Positions 31,501 to 41,931 of a DNA stretch of 64,000 nt are shown here, in pieces. The DNA is from Aricia agestis (taxonomy: Eukaryota > Arthropoda > Insecta > Lepidoptera > Lycaenidae). Under the pieces are notes generated by a model. That model was not told where the DNA came from and ran no database searches. It was given only the letters and a program-made list of their open reading frames with translations. Position numbers and translations under genes: made by a program. The stretch is taken from NCBI RefSeq assembly GCF_905147365.1, contig NC_056422.1, forward strand, positions 7,318,501-7,382,500, written 5' to 3'. How positions within the stretch are numbered: the first letter of the stretch is position 1; every line of letters begins with the position of its first letter.

Positions 31501-34500
31501 TTTTCTTGTTGTACTAGGTATTGTTCAACTTAGGGAATATTGCAAGTTTCACCAAAATCGGTACAGTAGTTTTGGAGATTTCGGTTCAGAGGTTTTAATT
31601 CTCAATTACGTACAATTTTGAAGTCGGTTTTTTCTTTTTAAAATACAGTTATTAATAATATTATTATTATTATTATTTTCATAACCGCCTCCATAAGGCA
31701 GGTAAGCTGCATGAAAAAGCTGGCCTTTCATAAGTCATATTTAAATGTAGATTGTGGAGTAACTCTGTTCAGGAAACAAGTAATTAAGTCTGTTTAATTT
31801 TAAAGAAATCCTTAAAATCTTAATGGTCCTGCGAGAGGAATAGCTCTCAAATACAATTATTGAAAGCATATTTATTATTTATGCATTTCCTTAACTATAT
31901 TAGCTATGTCCACACTATGCGCTTTCGTCTTCAATTTTCGTCATCTTCTTTCATTCAACTTTCGTTTTGGCGCATTCAATAATTGAATGCGTCAACGAAC
32001 GCAACGCCAACATTGTCATTTTTGTTTTTTGGATGCGGTCAGAGGGCATACGTTGCGGGCATGCCTCACGTTCGCTGTTGACTGCGTTATAACGCATGCC
32101 CTTGACGAACAGAAAAAGGCACAGTGTGGACAAAGCTAATCGGTAACTCTTCGTGTCTGTTTCAAGCTTACCAATTCACAAGCGCCTTGGAAGCTAATAC
32201 TGAAGTCAGTGTCATTCTGGGCAGTATGTATTCTCAGTTTTGGGTACAGCTGGATCCTTGTATCGCTGTGTCTACACGGACCGCTCTACTATAGCATAGT
32301 ACTGCGATATAGTATATACGAAGTAAGTAGAGTTGTGGTAGATTATAAGTATTCGACAGTCAATATGCATAATTTCGTACCTTTTTTTGGAAAAATTAGG
32401 CACCTGACTAATTGAGACCTGAATTTTGAGCCCACAGAATCCAATTTTTCATATATCACAGAGATAATATTATAATAAACGAGACATTTAATAAACAATG
32501 CTAGTAACCATCATAATTATATAATAAAATGATTATGGACCGCAAAGTCTGGTTTTTGCGTTACGACGTATTAGCTGATTTATCATTTAGCTTTGTATTT
32601 TGTAGAGACAAGAATAAACAGATAGGTAAGGTTAGCATTACTTATTAGTAAAGAGTTAAAATTGGCTACAAAAGAAACATATTTGTAGTAAGCATTAACT
32701 TTTAGTGACGTAGAGAGCCTTAGAAACCACGTATCAAATACATTTTAGTGGCCTCTAGTCCAAGTAAAAATTGTTTATTATACAGTACTCAAATACATAC
32801 TGTATATATCGACGGCTGAAAGCGGAAGCGGAAATTGAATTTTGGCCAAAATCACTTTTTAATTGATTGTTGTATAAAAAAAAAATGTTATTACATTTTA
32901 AACACATAATTTTAATGTTAAACCTATACTTACAACCAATGAATATAGTTGAGTTATGTGTACAGAGATGAGTAACGACATTTCATTTCCCTCCCGCCCC
33001 TCTATGATACCTTCGCCGGCGCTCATCATACGCCGTTCTTAACGCGTTTTAGTCGATGCGTGAGCGTCGATTTGAGAAAACGATTTTGTTGCTGTATTCT
33101 TAACACTAATGCACGTTTATTCGTGTCATAAATGAAGCTTAATCAATTGTAGTGAAAGCAGAGTGGGTCTTTTTTTATGGGCAGGGCAACCCATCATGGG
33201 TGCCCCGGGTTGAGGGTGTGCCTCAGTTAAGCTGAATCACCCCGGGGGTATGTGGAACTATTACCCACTAAAGCCACCTGCGGTTTGTCTTCAGCCGTAT
33301 ACGGGGGGATGTCCTGGGTATGTCTAACACAGGACTCCCTCCACCACCGACTTCCTCCAAAATAAGGGAACGCTTTGGCAAACTGAAGCATTCTCCTCGG
33401 CGCCGGTACTAGCTAAGCCGGTCAGGTTCCCATCCTAAACCGGAGCCCCGGATTAGACAGAAGTTTGGAGGTTCGCGTAACGACGCCTCCGTACTCCCAA
33501 TATGCCATCCTACGCCAGCGGAGCATAACGGAGGATGGATCATCCTCTCGCACGCAAGGACGGTTTCGCGGAAAGGGACCGCCTCTCTCGAGCATGCAGC
33601 GAACCATGCTCGAGAGCGAGAGGTCCCGCCCAAGCACCGCCAAAAATCATGGTGCTGCACGGTCCAACAAACGCACACCTCGAAGGTGTACTGGGCCGTG
33701 TCCTTCGCAGCACCGCACTCATGGCAGGCTGGCGTTGGCTCCCTCCTGGCGACATTACACAAGTACGCACCGAAACATCCGTGTCCAGTGAATACCTGTG
33801 CAAGGCGGAAGGTGAGGGGTTTTCTCTTGCGGCGCCGCAAGAACTGGATGCAGAGCCTGAGCAGTACGTTAGCCGTACTGGGCCTGCGCCAGGCCCTCAC
33901 CCCACCTCCTCAACAGCCACTGCTATCCCAGCTTTCGGACCCGCTGGAGCTCCTCCCAATGTAGGTCTTCGCCCCGTGACCTTACTGAAACGAGGAGGTG
34001 CAACTCGGCAGAGACCGTCGCAACAAGCTCCCACGCCGGGTTTTCCACCAGGGCAGTGGCTGCCGCCAAGGACGCTCACCGCAAAGACCCACTGCGCTCT
34101 TCGCACCTGGGCCTCTCATATATTCTTACGAGCGGTGAGGGAATCTGCCCAAATTGGGGCACCGTACAGGGCTATACTCCGACAGACTTCGGAGTAAAGC
34201 CGCTTGCAGGCTTTGCTGGGCCCTCCTATATTAGGTAGAGGCCGGCCCAGCGCTGACGCCACCCACACGACCTTCGGTCCCAACTGTTGGAAATGTGGGC
34301 CGAAGGTCCACCTCCCGTCCAGGATGAGTCCAAGACATTTAAGCGTCGGACTCATCCTGACCTCCATCTCTCCGATAAGGAGTCGTGCTCCGGGTGGGGG
34401 ACCCCTCCTCCCGGGTCCTCGGAAGAGTAGGGTTTCGGGCTTGCTTAGACGTACCCGAAGCCCAAGCCACTCTATGCGGCTGACAATGCGGGATGCTCCC

Positions 34501-37500
34501 ACCTCAGCCAGCCGCGCAGCCTCCTCGAAGGTCTTCTCTCGGAATAAGACATAGGTGTGGTCGCAGTAACAGACGAGCACCGTGCCCGAGAGAAGAGCAC
34601 ACCGCACTCTACCTACCTCCTCTCTAAGGACCCCAACCCGTCCTCGTAGAAAGCAGAGTGGGCTGGCTTCTATTGTGTTGAAAAAGTGTGCTCCAGAGTT
34701 GGCTCCGGTCTTAACACGTCTTTTTCGTTTCTCCTACACTTCTGGCATTGTCCCGGCTTCTTGCAAGACAGCTTTGGTGTACCCGAACCCCAAAATAGGT
34801 GACCGCTCATATCCTTCCAACTACAGACCAATCGTTATAACCTCCGTCTTCTCGCAGATTATGGAATCCATTATCAATAGCCAGCTCTTGCGCTACTTGG
34901 GCGGCTTGGGATTACTAAGCGACAAACAGTACGGGTTCCGAAAGGGTCGCTCAGCTGGTGATCTCTTGGCGTACTTAACTCATCGTTGGGCTCAGGTGAT
35001 TGAGTCGAAGGGAGAGACATTGGTTGTTAATTTGGACATTACAAAGGCCTTTGATCGGGTTTGGCAAAAAGCGCTGCTATCAAAGCTTCCATAATATAGG
35101 CTCCCCGAGAATTCATGCAAATGGGTCACAATTTTCTTAGCAGATCAATGACATGTTACAGACCAACGGCATTTATTGCTATACAAATGATAGAACAGTG
35201 GATTCCCTATATACCAGCTCCCCCCCTTATTTTTCTAAATGTCATTGAGAGTCGAAACGAACTTGTGTCTGAAATAGAGAATTCACAGGAGAAAGTCTGT
35301 GAAGAGGATCGACGTTACTTATTCCAATTCAACCCCGCCAAGATACAAGTTTACGCGTTCACCACTGAAAAGTCACCAATAGTCATATATCTCCTTGTTT
35401 TCAAGGTACCTCTTTAACAATCTCCCCCAGCATTGAAATACTTGGTGTAAACATATCGAGCGAAGTCCAGTTCCGGTGTCATCTAGAGGGTGAAGCCAAG
35501 CTAGCCTCGAAAAAGCTTGGTGTTTTTAACAGAACGAGACAGTATTCCAGTCCGGGCTAACGTCTACAACTCTACAACTAGACAGGGGCGCCAAATACCA
35601 ACTACCCCCTTTGGATCGACCACGATAAAACATTCAAATAAACTCAAAATTATCGAAGAGAAAAAAAGGCAAAAAGCCTGTTTAAAAGCAGGTCGATTGA
35701 CTCAGGCAGGATAAGAGGGGTAAAATCTGATAAATTGAAAGAGTTCATTGTGCCATTTTAAAGTAACCAGATTTATGTACGCATAAGTATGTCCCGTTAT
35801 ACTGTTTTTAACCGACTTCCAAGAAGGAGGAGGTAATAATATGTTCGTCTGTGGATTTTTTTTCTAAAGTGTTAGGGTCAATTCAGACCGCAACGCGACG
35901 CGTAGATGCATTTCTAAATTAGTATGGATATGACAGATTCGCAAGACGTCTCACGCTGACGACATCTGTCAAATCCACACAAATTTAGGTCGCGTCGCGT
36001 CGCGCCTCGCCTCGTCACGTTGCGGTCTAAATTGACCCTTAACGTATTCTTTGTATTTCAAGGCGTCTGCATTGACTGCTCTGCCGTTTCTAATCCGATT
36101 GGTTCTGGGTACTTCAGCTATACAGACCTACCATTGGTACAAGAATAAATATGGCATGCACGAGACGAGGCATATCATCAAGTATTTAATATCAGTATGT
36201 GAGTTAAGTTTTTATATTTATTTAAATTTGCTAATGAAAGTGGGAAGTACTCAATCGTCATTCACCACTATGGTTCCCAGTGCAACTTCACAATATTTGG
36301 GTATAAGTATAAGATTATAGAGAAGAACTGAGACAATCGATTTGCTGGCTACTTCGAAGCAGCCCCGGATCTAGGGGGGGGGCAAGCCGGGGTCTGTGCC
36401 CCGGGCGGTAAATTCAGGGGGCGGCCAAATTCATACTTCACGGACCAATGGACAACTCATCATTGACCACGTAATAAAATATATTATAATAGCACAAGTA
36501 CAGCAATTTCATGGCCATATAAACTTGACCGATACCCTGAGCGCGGACTGCGGAGTGAGACGTGCTTCACGAACATATTTTATTATTCGCGAGGCGCGTA
36601 GGCATAGTACGCACGCTTATAACCCTACCCTGTTAATTATATTAAATATCCTATCCTGCAGAATCCTTCATAGGCGAGTCCAACTCGCACTTGGCCGCTT
36701 TTTTACGTTAGGGGATCCCCCCCCCCCATGCCATGCTAGGTTTATGATTACTATTAGCAACGTGGTGTTACTTGGCTATTCAATATTTGAAAATTAATTG
36801 TATTATGTGACAGGACGTCTATTGTGTCTATTTCAAAACTCTACTTGGTCACGCTTCTACAGGCTTGGCACTGTATCCTGTAGTATCAGCCTAGCGCCTT
36901 AGTATTTATGGCGCTACACTTTTATATTGTAATGGATTCTAAATTCTAAGGGCCTGTTTCACTTTCTGATAAAGTTCCGAATAGGCTATTCACAACTTTT
37001 TTGACAGATTCTCCATATTTGATCTGTCAAGTTAATTGGTGGATAGCCTATTCCTCACTAATAATCAGGTCAGTCAGTGAAACAGGCCCTAATTGTAGTA
37101 TTTTTCAGCCCACGTGATACCAGGTGGTATAACCCTGTTGACTTGGAGTCTGCCCCTCACCGTCAGTCCCTACGTGCTGACCACCGCCATAGCGCTAACA
37201 GCGGCAGGCATGGATCTGCCTTTCAATATCTGTTATGTTAGTTACTTTTTTTACACTTGGCATTTATTTGATTCATCCATACTAATATTATTAAGAGGAT
37301 TCCACACCGCCGTTTTTCCATACAAACGCTCTCCCCTGTTTCCTCCCTGGATAATGCCGGTAGAGTTATGATTTTTTTCCTGAATATCTATGGCCACTAT
37401 TAGCATGTCCCTATGTTTTTTTTTTCATAATTTTATTAATAAAAAGATTTTCTGTTCTTTTATTAGAACTTTTGTCGTGTTGTCTTTATCGCGCTCTGCG

Positions 37501-40500
37501 GTGGGAGACTTGAGATTGGTGACACAGCAATACATTTTCAAATACCTATTTTCAATTTCTCTCGCCCCTGGTGTATCCTCTTAATGCTAAAGTGTGTCTG
37601 TCTGTCTGTATCACGTGCACCTCTTCACGCGCAAGCCGCTGAACCGATTTTGCTGAAATTTCGTATGGAGATACTTTAAGTCCTGGGAATGGACATATTA
37701 TGATAGTTTTTTAGGTATGATTGGGGGCGTCATTTTGTGTATTATACTCAGTATAATAAACAGTAACTTTTAACAGTAATATACTGTTAAAAGTAGTAGT
37801 TAGTAGTAGAGTATTTGGAAGTAACTATACAGGGTGTAACAAAAATAAGTGATAATACTTTAGGGTGTGTACATGTTCCTTGTAGAGAGTTTACTGTGAA
37901 AGTAGCAGCGCTGAAAGACCAAATTTTTTTTTCACGTTTGTATGGGGAAACTCGTGACGCTCGGGCCCTTGCCCATACAAAAGTGAAAAAAATGTTTCGT
38001 CTTTCAGAGTTGCTACTTTCACAGTGAACTCTCTACAAGGAACACGTACACACCCTAAAGTATTATCACTTATTTTTGTTACACCCTGTATAGGAACTCT
38101 ACCTTCAGAAACTTTAGGGTTTAACTTGCCCCAATCAGGATTAAAATGAACCTTTAGTAAATATAATGATATTTTTCTCGGTTTTTATGTACTTATTTTA
38201 TAGAGAAAGCGATAAGCCAGATTGCCGCAAGTAGGTATACGAAATACAATTTTAATCATAATAATACCGTATACTTTTCTTCGTTTCTTCTAAGTAAGAT
38301 ATCCACAACTGATTAAGTACTTTTTTCACTTTTCAGGAGCTATCACCGAATTACTTCAATTCTATAATAACTGTGATCAAAATAATAAGCAATGTGCCCG
38401 GCATTATAATACCGATATGTGTCGGGGAAGCTGTGAAGTTGGTGTACAAAGTAAGTGTACCTACTTGACCAGAGCCCCCGCTACCATATGTGCAATGTGT
38501 GCAATGCACACGGGCGCCATCCTCTAGGGGCGCCAAATCGGCTTCTTTAGGGGCGCCAAAACCAAGGACCCAAAAATTTGCCTAAAGGGGCGCTAAAATC
38601 CTTTTTTTTTGCACACAGGCGCCAGTAGCCCTTACGGGGGCCCTGTACTTGACTGAACCTTTACCTACCTTTACCTACCATACAAGGTGTAACAGAACTA
38701 AGTGATAATACTTTAGTTACGCTTCACTGCAAGAGTTCTCGTATTCTATGACAGAAATATCATGCAACATGACGCGTTTATAAAACTTGATAATAATAGT
38801 AGGCTCATATTGTAAGTATGTAGGTACCTGTCTAGGTAGATAAGTACATAGTGCATTCATACTTTAACAATTAATCTAGATTTTTATAAGGATTAAGCAT
38901 ACAAGTGTAAATATCCTATTCGATGCTTAATAATATTATGCTCAGACATTATTTCGGCATTATAGATTTTTGTTACAACTTGGGCTTATAAGGTAAGGGC
39001 CCTTTCACACGACGTTTTTGCGCTCGTTTGTATCGATACAAACGCAAGTTGAACGCTCAGCAAACGGAAGGAAGCCGACACGTTTTAAACTTTATACCTG
39101 CCAAAACGCGATGAAAACACGCAGAAGACGAGCGCATCAGAAACGCGCGTCGTCAGTGCGCAAAGAATACGTCGTGTGGAACGGCCCTTAGGTAAGTTAT
39201 CTATCTATATATAGTAATACGCAAGCGAAAAACTTTGTATCCCTTTTGACGAAAAATGCGGAAACGTAGGCGAATGAAATTTTGCACAGTTATAGTTTTT
39301 ATAATGAAGGAGTGCATCGAGCTAATATTATTTTGAAATTATGCTTTTATCACACATTTTTTCAACAAATAAAACATTACACACACTACAATACGCATAC
39401 TCAAGAAGATGACAGATTTTTGAGTGACAAACCTATACATACGAATTATACTCTTTTATTTATGGTTGAAGTCTGTTGACAACAAGTTGACAAATTGAAA
39501 ATGGGTTATAAGTAGTTTTTTTATTGAATCTTAGATGCTAAGTATTAGACAATGCTTACACGGCCAGTCTGAGTCCCAGAGACGACAGTTGAAAAAATAT
39601 GATAAAGTCAATATTTTTGTACAAATTAAACGTAGTAGTCCTAATGTCGTTGAAACTAAGGTCGAATTTCGACCATTGGGCGACCTCTAGTTATAATAAG
39701 TTTGCCTCAAAAATGTCCGTCCCATTAAGGAGTGAGCACACTGAGACGGGCCGTGCCGGGGCTCATCGCAAAAATCCGCCTCCATACAATTTGTATGGAA
39801 GCGGATGCGCGTATCGCACACTGTGTCGGGGCGCAGCGGATTTCCGCTTCCATACAAATTGTATGGAAGCGGATTTTTGCGATGAGCCCTAGCACGCTGA
39901 GCCCCGGCACGGCCCGTCTCAGTGCGCTCACTCCTTTATAGAACGAGATACGAGTATGGAAGAGCATCTGGTGTATTCACGGCCTAGTGCTGCTGCTCAG
40001 CGGCCTGGTGTTCATGGTGTTTGGCGACACAGACATACAGCCTTGGAATGATATACGACAAAGAAGGTTATAAATATCATTAACGGCGGTTCCCAATATT
40101 TGATCTATCTCTGGTTAGGCCCTACTAGAGATAGGAATAGCTCACATTAGACATTAGAGACATATATTTTATGTCAATTGTGAGCTATTGCTATCTCTAG
40201 TAGGGCAAAACCAAAGATAGATCAAATATTGGGAACGGCCGTAAGTAGTCGTATGTGATAAAGATGTATTAGTGAGGGCCTGTTTCACCACTTACTGATA
40301 AGTTCCGAATAGGCTATCCACAATTATCTACTTATCTAACGGATACATTTGACGTGGGAGAGCCATGCTTGGGCATGAATGGGCCGGCTCGACCGGAGAA
40401 ATACCATTGGCTCACAGAATACCGGCGTGAACACACAGCGGCTTGCGCTGTGTTTCGCCGAGTGATTGAGTTTACCGAAGGCCCAATACCCTTTTCCCTT

Positions 40501-41866
40501 CCCTACCCTCCCCTATTCCCTTCCCTACCCTCCCTATTACCCTATTCCCTCTTAAAAGGCCGGCAACGCAACTGCAGCTCTTCTGATGCTGCGAGTGTCC
40601 ATGGGCGATGGAAGTTTCTTTCCATCAGGTGACCCGTTTGCTCGTTTGCCCCCTTATTTCATAAAAAAAATACGGTGTGGATACCCTATCTGGAACTTAT
40701 GACTAAGTGGTGAAACAGGCCCTTACAGCCGCACTTAGAGATAGACTAGCACGAGTCGGCGCATGAGTACCGAAAACTATTCCACCTCCATTTTTTTATG
40801 CGATACCCTTCAAATTGCCCTCCTAATGATATAAATGCATGTTGCCAGGGCGCAACCCGGTGCCATATTGTTTAAGCAAACATTGTTTAAACAATTGCAA
40901 GAAATTGTTATTTTTCAACCGAACATTGTTTTTTATATTCTTTATTGAAATACCAATAAAAAAGGTCCTATGACTTTTTACGATAAAATTAATATTTTTA
41001 AAGATATGAATTTTTAAGGGTTCGAAAAACCTCAAATTTGGGTACTTTCGACCGATGAAAAATATATTAAAAAAAAAAAATAATGTCTAAGTAATATATT
41101 TTTTAAAATTCTATATACAATAGTTAATAATATTGTTAATAGAGATTTAAAAAAAATTATCGTTTATATCTTTTTTTATCTTAGAAAAAGTAGACAAAAA
41201 ATTGTGTTTTTGTATGGGAGCCCCCCTTAAACAATAACTTTATTTTAATTTTATTATTAATTATTAAATTACAAATATAATTAAAGATTTCATGAAAATT
41301 TCAAGTGCCTAACTGTTACTATTGTTGATTACGAGCAAAAAATATAAAAAAAATCACGTTTCTTGTATGGGAGCCCCTCTTAAATAATACACTTTATTTT
41401 ATTTTTAGTATTTGTTGTTATAGCGGCAACAGATATACACAATCTGTGAAAATTTCAGAAGCACCTATGTACCTATGTACATTTTTCAAGGTCAAAATTG
41501 TTCGTCTCTGAGTACGGCGGTTAGTAGGTACCTATGTAATGCTCGTAGCGGAGTTAAAAGTTTGTAATATTTTTTTCATACTTTAAAATATAGTTTTAGG
41601 CCGAGGCAAATGCTAACAATACGACCTTCCACCATGTCCGCCATTACTGAAGCTGACGAAGACGAGTTATCATCGTAAGTGTATCACAATATTAGATAAG
41701 TAGTTTACATTACCTGAAGGGTAGGCAGCTGTGTACTTTTCGTTATTCGCTGCCATATTAATTATTGTCTTTTTTTCTTTACAGGACTCAAAGTTCTATC
41801 CGAGCTGTTGGCCGATCTCAACGTCCAACAATGTTTAAAGCTTTCAGGCTGTCGTCAAATAACTAA
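25582..41866 (+). CDS. Second SLC17-like major facilitator transporter, divergent tandem paralogue (gene 2)
   Basis: Thirteen coding exons join in phase: 25582-25605, 25670-25840, 26534-26643, 27555-27684, 28082-28166, 30447-30664, 32167-32322, 36063-36198, 37109-37236, 38337-38450, 39942-40066, 41600-41674 and 41785-41866 (TAA). They total 1554 nt (517 aa), almost the length of gene 1. The start ATG has an in-frame stop just upstream; its 24-nt exon ends at a GTGAGT donor before a 64-nt intron. Family landmarks are present but worn: FFGYFLIYVTRYNIAVHIVDMV in helix 1, YWSESKISLLLAAYHLGY, RYGPTRVVGV, QVLRHWVPPTERHH, PWKLILKSVSFWA and LSPNYFNSIITVIKIISNVPG. The exon at 36063 needs the GTGAGT donor at 36199; a GTATGT four bases earlier would break the frame. 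No stop or frameshift is seen, so it is probably functional but fast-evolving. Substrate unknown. The stop codon lies about 190 bp before a hAT-type MITE. Confidence 0.82.
26193..26497 (+). repeat. GTGGGAGAGCCATG SINE family, copy 6
   Basis: Sense copy in gene 2, 36 nt before the exon at 26534; lacks the agctcttctgatgctg segment found in the other copies. Confidence 0.8.
27130..27257 (-). repeat. RTE-derived repeat (GGACATAGGATAC family), reversed copy
   Basis: gatgtcgcccgaaagctccg, then aaaagtatcctctgtccttt and gggactcaaagtatctccat: the reverse of the pattern at 56098-56285. Joined to truncated SINE copy 7. Confidence 0.6.
27258..27430 (+). repeat. GTGGGAGAGCCATG SINE family, copy 7 (5' truncated)
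   Basis: Only the pyrimidine tract and 3' half remain, joined to an RTE-derived fragment (27130-27257). 5' truncation is typical of retroposed copies. Confidence 0.75.
28245..28545. repeat. Worn inverted repeat with GCGTCATCGGCC blocks
   Basis: gttaaccgattcgttgccac at the left and gtggccacgaatcgattaaa at the right; cgtcatcggcc occurs near both ends. In gene 2 intron 5, 80 nt after the donor. Confidence 0.5.
29315..29361. repeat. Perfect 21-bp stem, 5-nt loop hairpin
   Basis: TTACAGCTCGATTATTTAAT(A), loop CAAAA, then the exact complement. Confidence 0.85.
29700..29860 (+). repeat. LINE-like 3' tail with (GATTT)n
   Basis: gtgccggttcttctcgccgg, ggtggtaggcacc, then tctgaataaaaaatattttg and a repeated gattt. 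From memory a widespread lepidopteran LINE 3' end. Confidence 0.5.
31279..31645. repeat. 'AACCGACTTCAAAAAA' repeat
   Basis: Inverted ends ttaaccgacttcaaaaaaa and ttttgaagtcggtttttt with TATG repeats near 31424. Related ends at 11130, 35808 and 60810. Confidence 0.6.
31901..32138. repeat. Hairpin MITE TAGCTATGTCCACACT, next to a splice acceptor
   Basis: tagctatgtccacactatgc and the right end cacagtgtggacaaagcta are inverted; ends 28 nt before the gene 2 exon at 32167. Confidence 0.75.
32330..33150. other. Gene 2 intron 7, part before the LINEs
   Basis: AT-rich, no exon or repeat end recognised with confidence. Confidence 0.4.
33154..33167. repeat. Target-site duplication, left copy (R1-like LINE)
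   Basis: GAAAGCAGAGTGGG here is identical to 34649-34662 and exactly brackets the R1-like element. Confidence 0.8.
33168..34648 (-). mobile_element. 5'-truncated R1-clade non-LTR retrotransposon (3' half of ORF2)
   Basis: The - strand from 34607 encodes the end of a reverse transcriptase (FEEAARLAEVGASRIVSRI, WLGLRV, LKCLGLILDGRWTFGPHF, CRSIALYGAPIWAD). From 33900 to 33409 it encodes the C-terminal segment FRLAQVFTGHGCFGAYL with the CHECG zinc motif and TAQYTFEVC, typical of R1-clade elements. The frame is broken between the two. The active-site region reads CYCDHT where YADD is expected, so it is dead. Both edges carry the same 14 bp (33154-33167 and 34649-34662), a target-site duplication, and the 3' edge has a short A tail (a T run in + orientation). 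Long + strand frames here are antisense shadows. Confidence 0.85.
34649..34662. repeat. Target-site duplication, right copy (R1-like LINE)
   Basis: GAAAGCAGAGTGGG, matching 33154-33167 base for base. Fourteen bases is within the range known for R1-type insertions. Confidence 0.8.
34663..35720 (+). mobile_element. Decayed Jockey/CR1-type LINE reverse transcriptase
   Basis: The frame from 34663 to 35093 encodes RT motifs in order: LKKCAPELAPVLTRLFRFSY, YPSNYRPIVITSVFSQIMES, SDKQYGFRKGRSAGDLLAYL and VVNLDITKAFDRVW. It stops at 35091. Later pieces in shifted frames continue the same protein: YCYTNDRTVDSLYT near 35175 (the expected YADD is altered), FQFNPAKIQVYAFTT near 35325 and ASKKLGVFNRTRQYSS near 35500. 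The element is therefore interrupted by indels and inactive. It lies in gene 2 intron 7, head to head with the R1-like element. Confidence 0.75.
35875..36038. repeat. Hairpin MITE GGGTCAATTCAGACCGCAAC, next to a splice acceptor
   Basis: GGGTCAATTCAGACCGCAAC and GTTGCGGTCTAAATTGACCC are inverted ends; TTA at 35872-35874 and 36039-36041. Ends 24 nt before the gene 2 exon at 36063. Confidence 0.85.
36360..36720. repeat. Composite repeat: GGCCCGGATCTA piece plus 'CACTTGGCCG' end
   Basis: gccccggatctagggggg at 36362 and gcgagtccaactcgcacttggcc at 36673 mark ends of two other families in this window. Confidence 0.5.
36950..37089. repeat. GGGCCTGTTTCAC hairpin MITE, copy 3, next to a splice acceptor
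   Basis: Hairpin with TAA at 36947-36949 and 37090-37092; ends 19 nt before the gene 2 exon at 37109. Confidence 0.8.
37585..37715 (+). repeat. RTE-derived repeat, copy 3
   Basis: aaagtgtgtctgtctgtctg, aagccgctgaaccgattttg and atggagatactttaagtcct match the family at 14555-14740. Confidence 0.55.
37830..38088. repeat. 259-bp palindromic MITE CAGGGTGTAAC, copy B
   Basis: Same family and length as 2574-2832, TA on both flanks, in gene 2 intron 9. Confidence 0.85.
38465..38650. repeat. GGGGCGCCAAAA-rich repeat just after an exon
   Basis: Inverted ends cagagcccccgctacca and agcccttacgggggccctg; three aggggcgccaaa-type units inside. Starts 15 nt after the donor at 38451. Confidence 0.5.
39003..39191. 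repeat. Hairpin MITE GGGCCCTTTCACACGACGT
   Basis: gccctttcacacgacgttttt and the right end tacgtcgtgtggaacggcc are inverted; cgctcgtttg also pairs inside. Confidence 0.75.
39195..39700 (+). repeat. About 460-bp repeat 'TAATACGCAAGCGAAAAACT', copy 1
   Basis: Matches 49462-49918 throughout: gaaattttgcacagttatag, gaattatactcttttattta, acacggccagtctgag. In gene 2 intron 10. Confidence 0.75.
39728..39935. repeat. Hairpin MITE AGGAGTGAGCACACTGAGAC, six bases from a splice acceptor
   Basis: AGGAGTGAGCACACTGAGAC and GTCTCAGTGCGCTCACTCCT are inverted ends; TTA at 39725-39727 and 39936-39938. The gene 2 exon starts at 39942. The inner ccatacaaattgtatgg block makes a second stem. Confidence 0.88.
40085..40243. 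repeat. Hairpin MITE GGTTCCCAATATTTGATC, just after an exon
   Basis: cggcggttcccaatatttga and the inverted right end; TAA on both sides. Begins 18 nt after the donor at 40067. Confidence 0.8.
40276..40722. repeat. GGGCCTGTTTCAC hairpin MITE, copy 4, split by a SINE
   Basis: Left arm 40276-40351 and right arm 40671-40722 surround SINE copy 8, in gene 2 intron 11. Confidence 0.75.
40352..40670 (+). repeat. GTGGGAGAGCCATG SINE family, copy 8, inside a MITE
   Basis: Sense copy splitting the GGGCCTGTTTCAC hairpin MITE (40276-40722); MITE sequence continues on both sides. Confidence 0.8.
40800..41540. repeat. Old repeat sequence in gene 2 intron 11
   Basis: Two units with tatgggagcccc(c)cttaa (about 41214 and 41371) and gttatagcggcaacag at 41415 match the interior of the 'AGGGTTCCGTA' family (compare the reverse at 2140-2160). 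Confidence 0.45.
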
Positions 41867-41925
41867 GTGTGTAATGAGATAGACGCCGAAACTATTTTCT
41901 ATAATATACAATATTTTAGTTTACT

Positions 41926-41931
41926 ATTAAA
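41926..41931 (+). terminator. Possible poly(A) signal of transporter gene 2
   Basis: ATTAAA variant 60 nt after the stop codon of gene 2, in AT-rich sequence. A weak call because such hexamers are common in this base composition. Confidence 0.3.

Noticed and set aside
33465..34554. Long + strand frames up to 220 codons
   Set aside because: GC-rich antisense shadows of the R1-like protein on the - strand, which has recognisable motifs.
36195..36200. GTATGT as the donor of the exon at 36063
   Set aside because: It would leave phase 0 and a stop (CCC ACG TGA) at the next exon; GTGAGT four bases later restores the frame.
39725..39967. Frames on both strands around 39.7-40.0 kb
   Set aside because: Mirror translations of a hairpin MITE; only the exon beginning 39942 is real.
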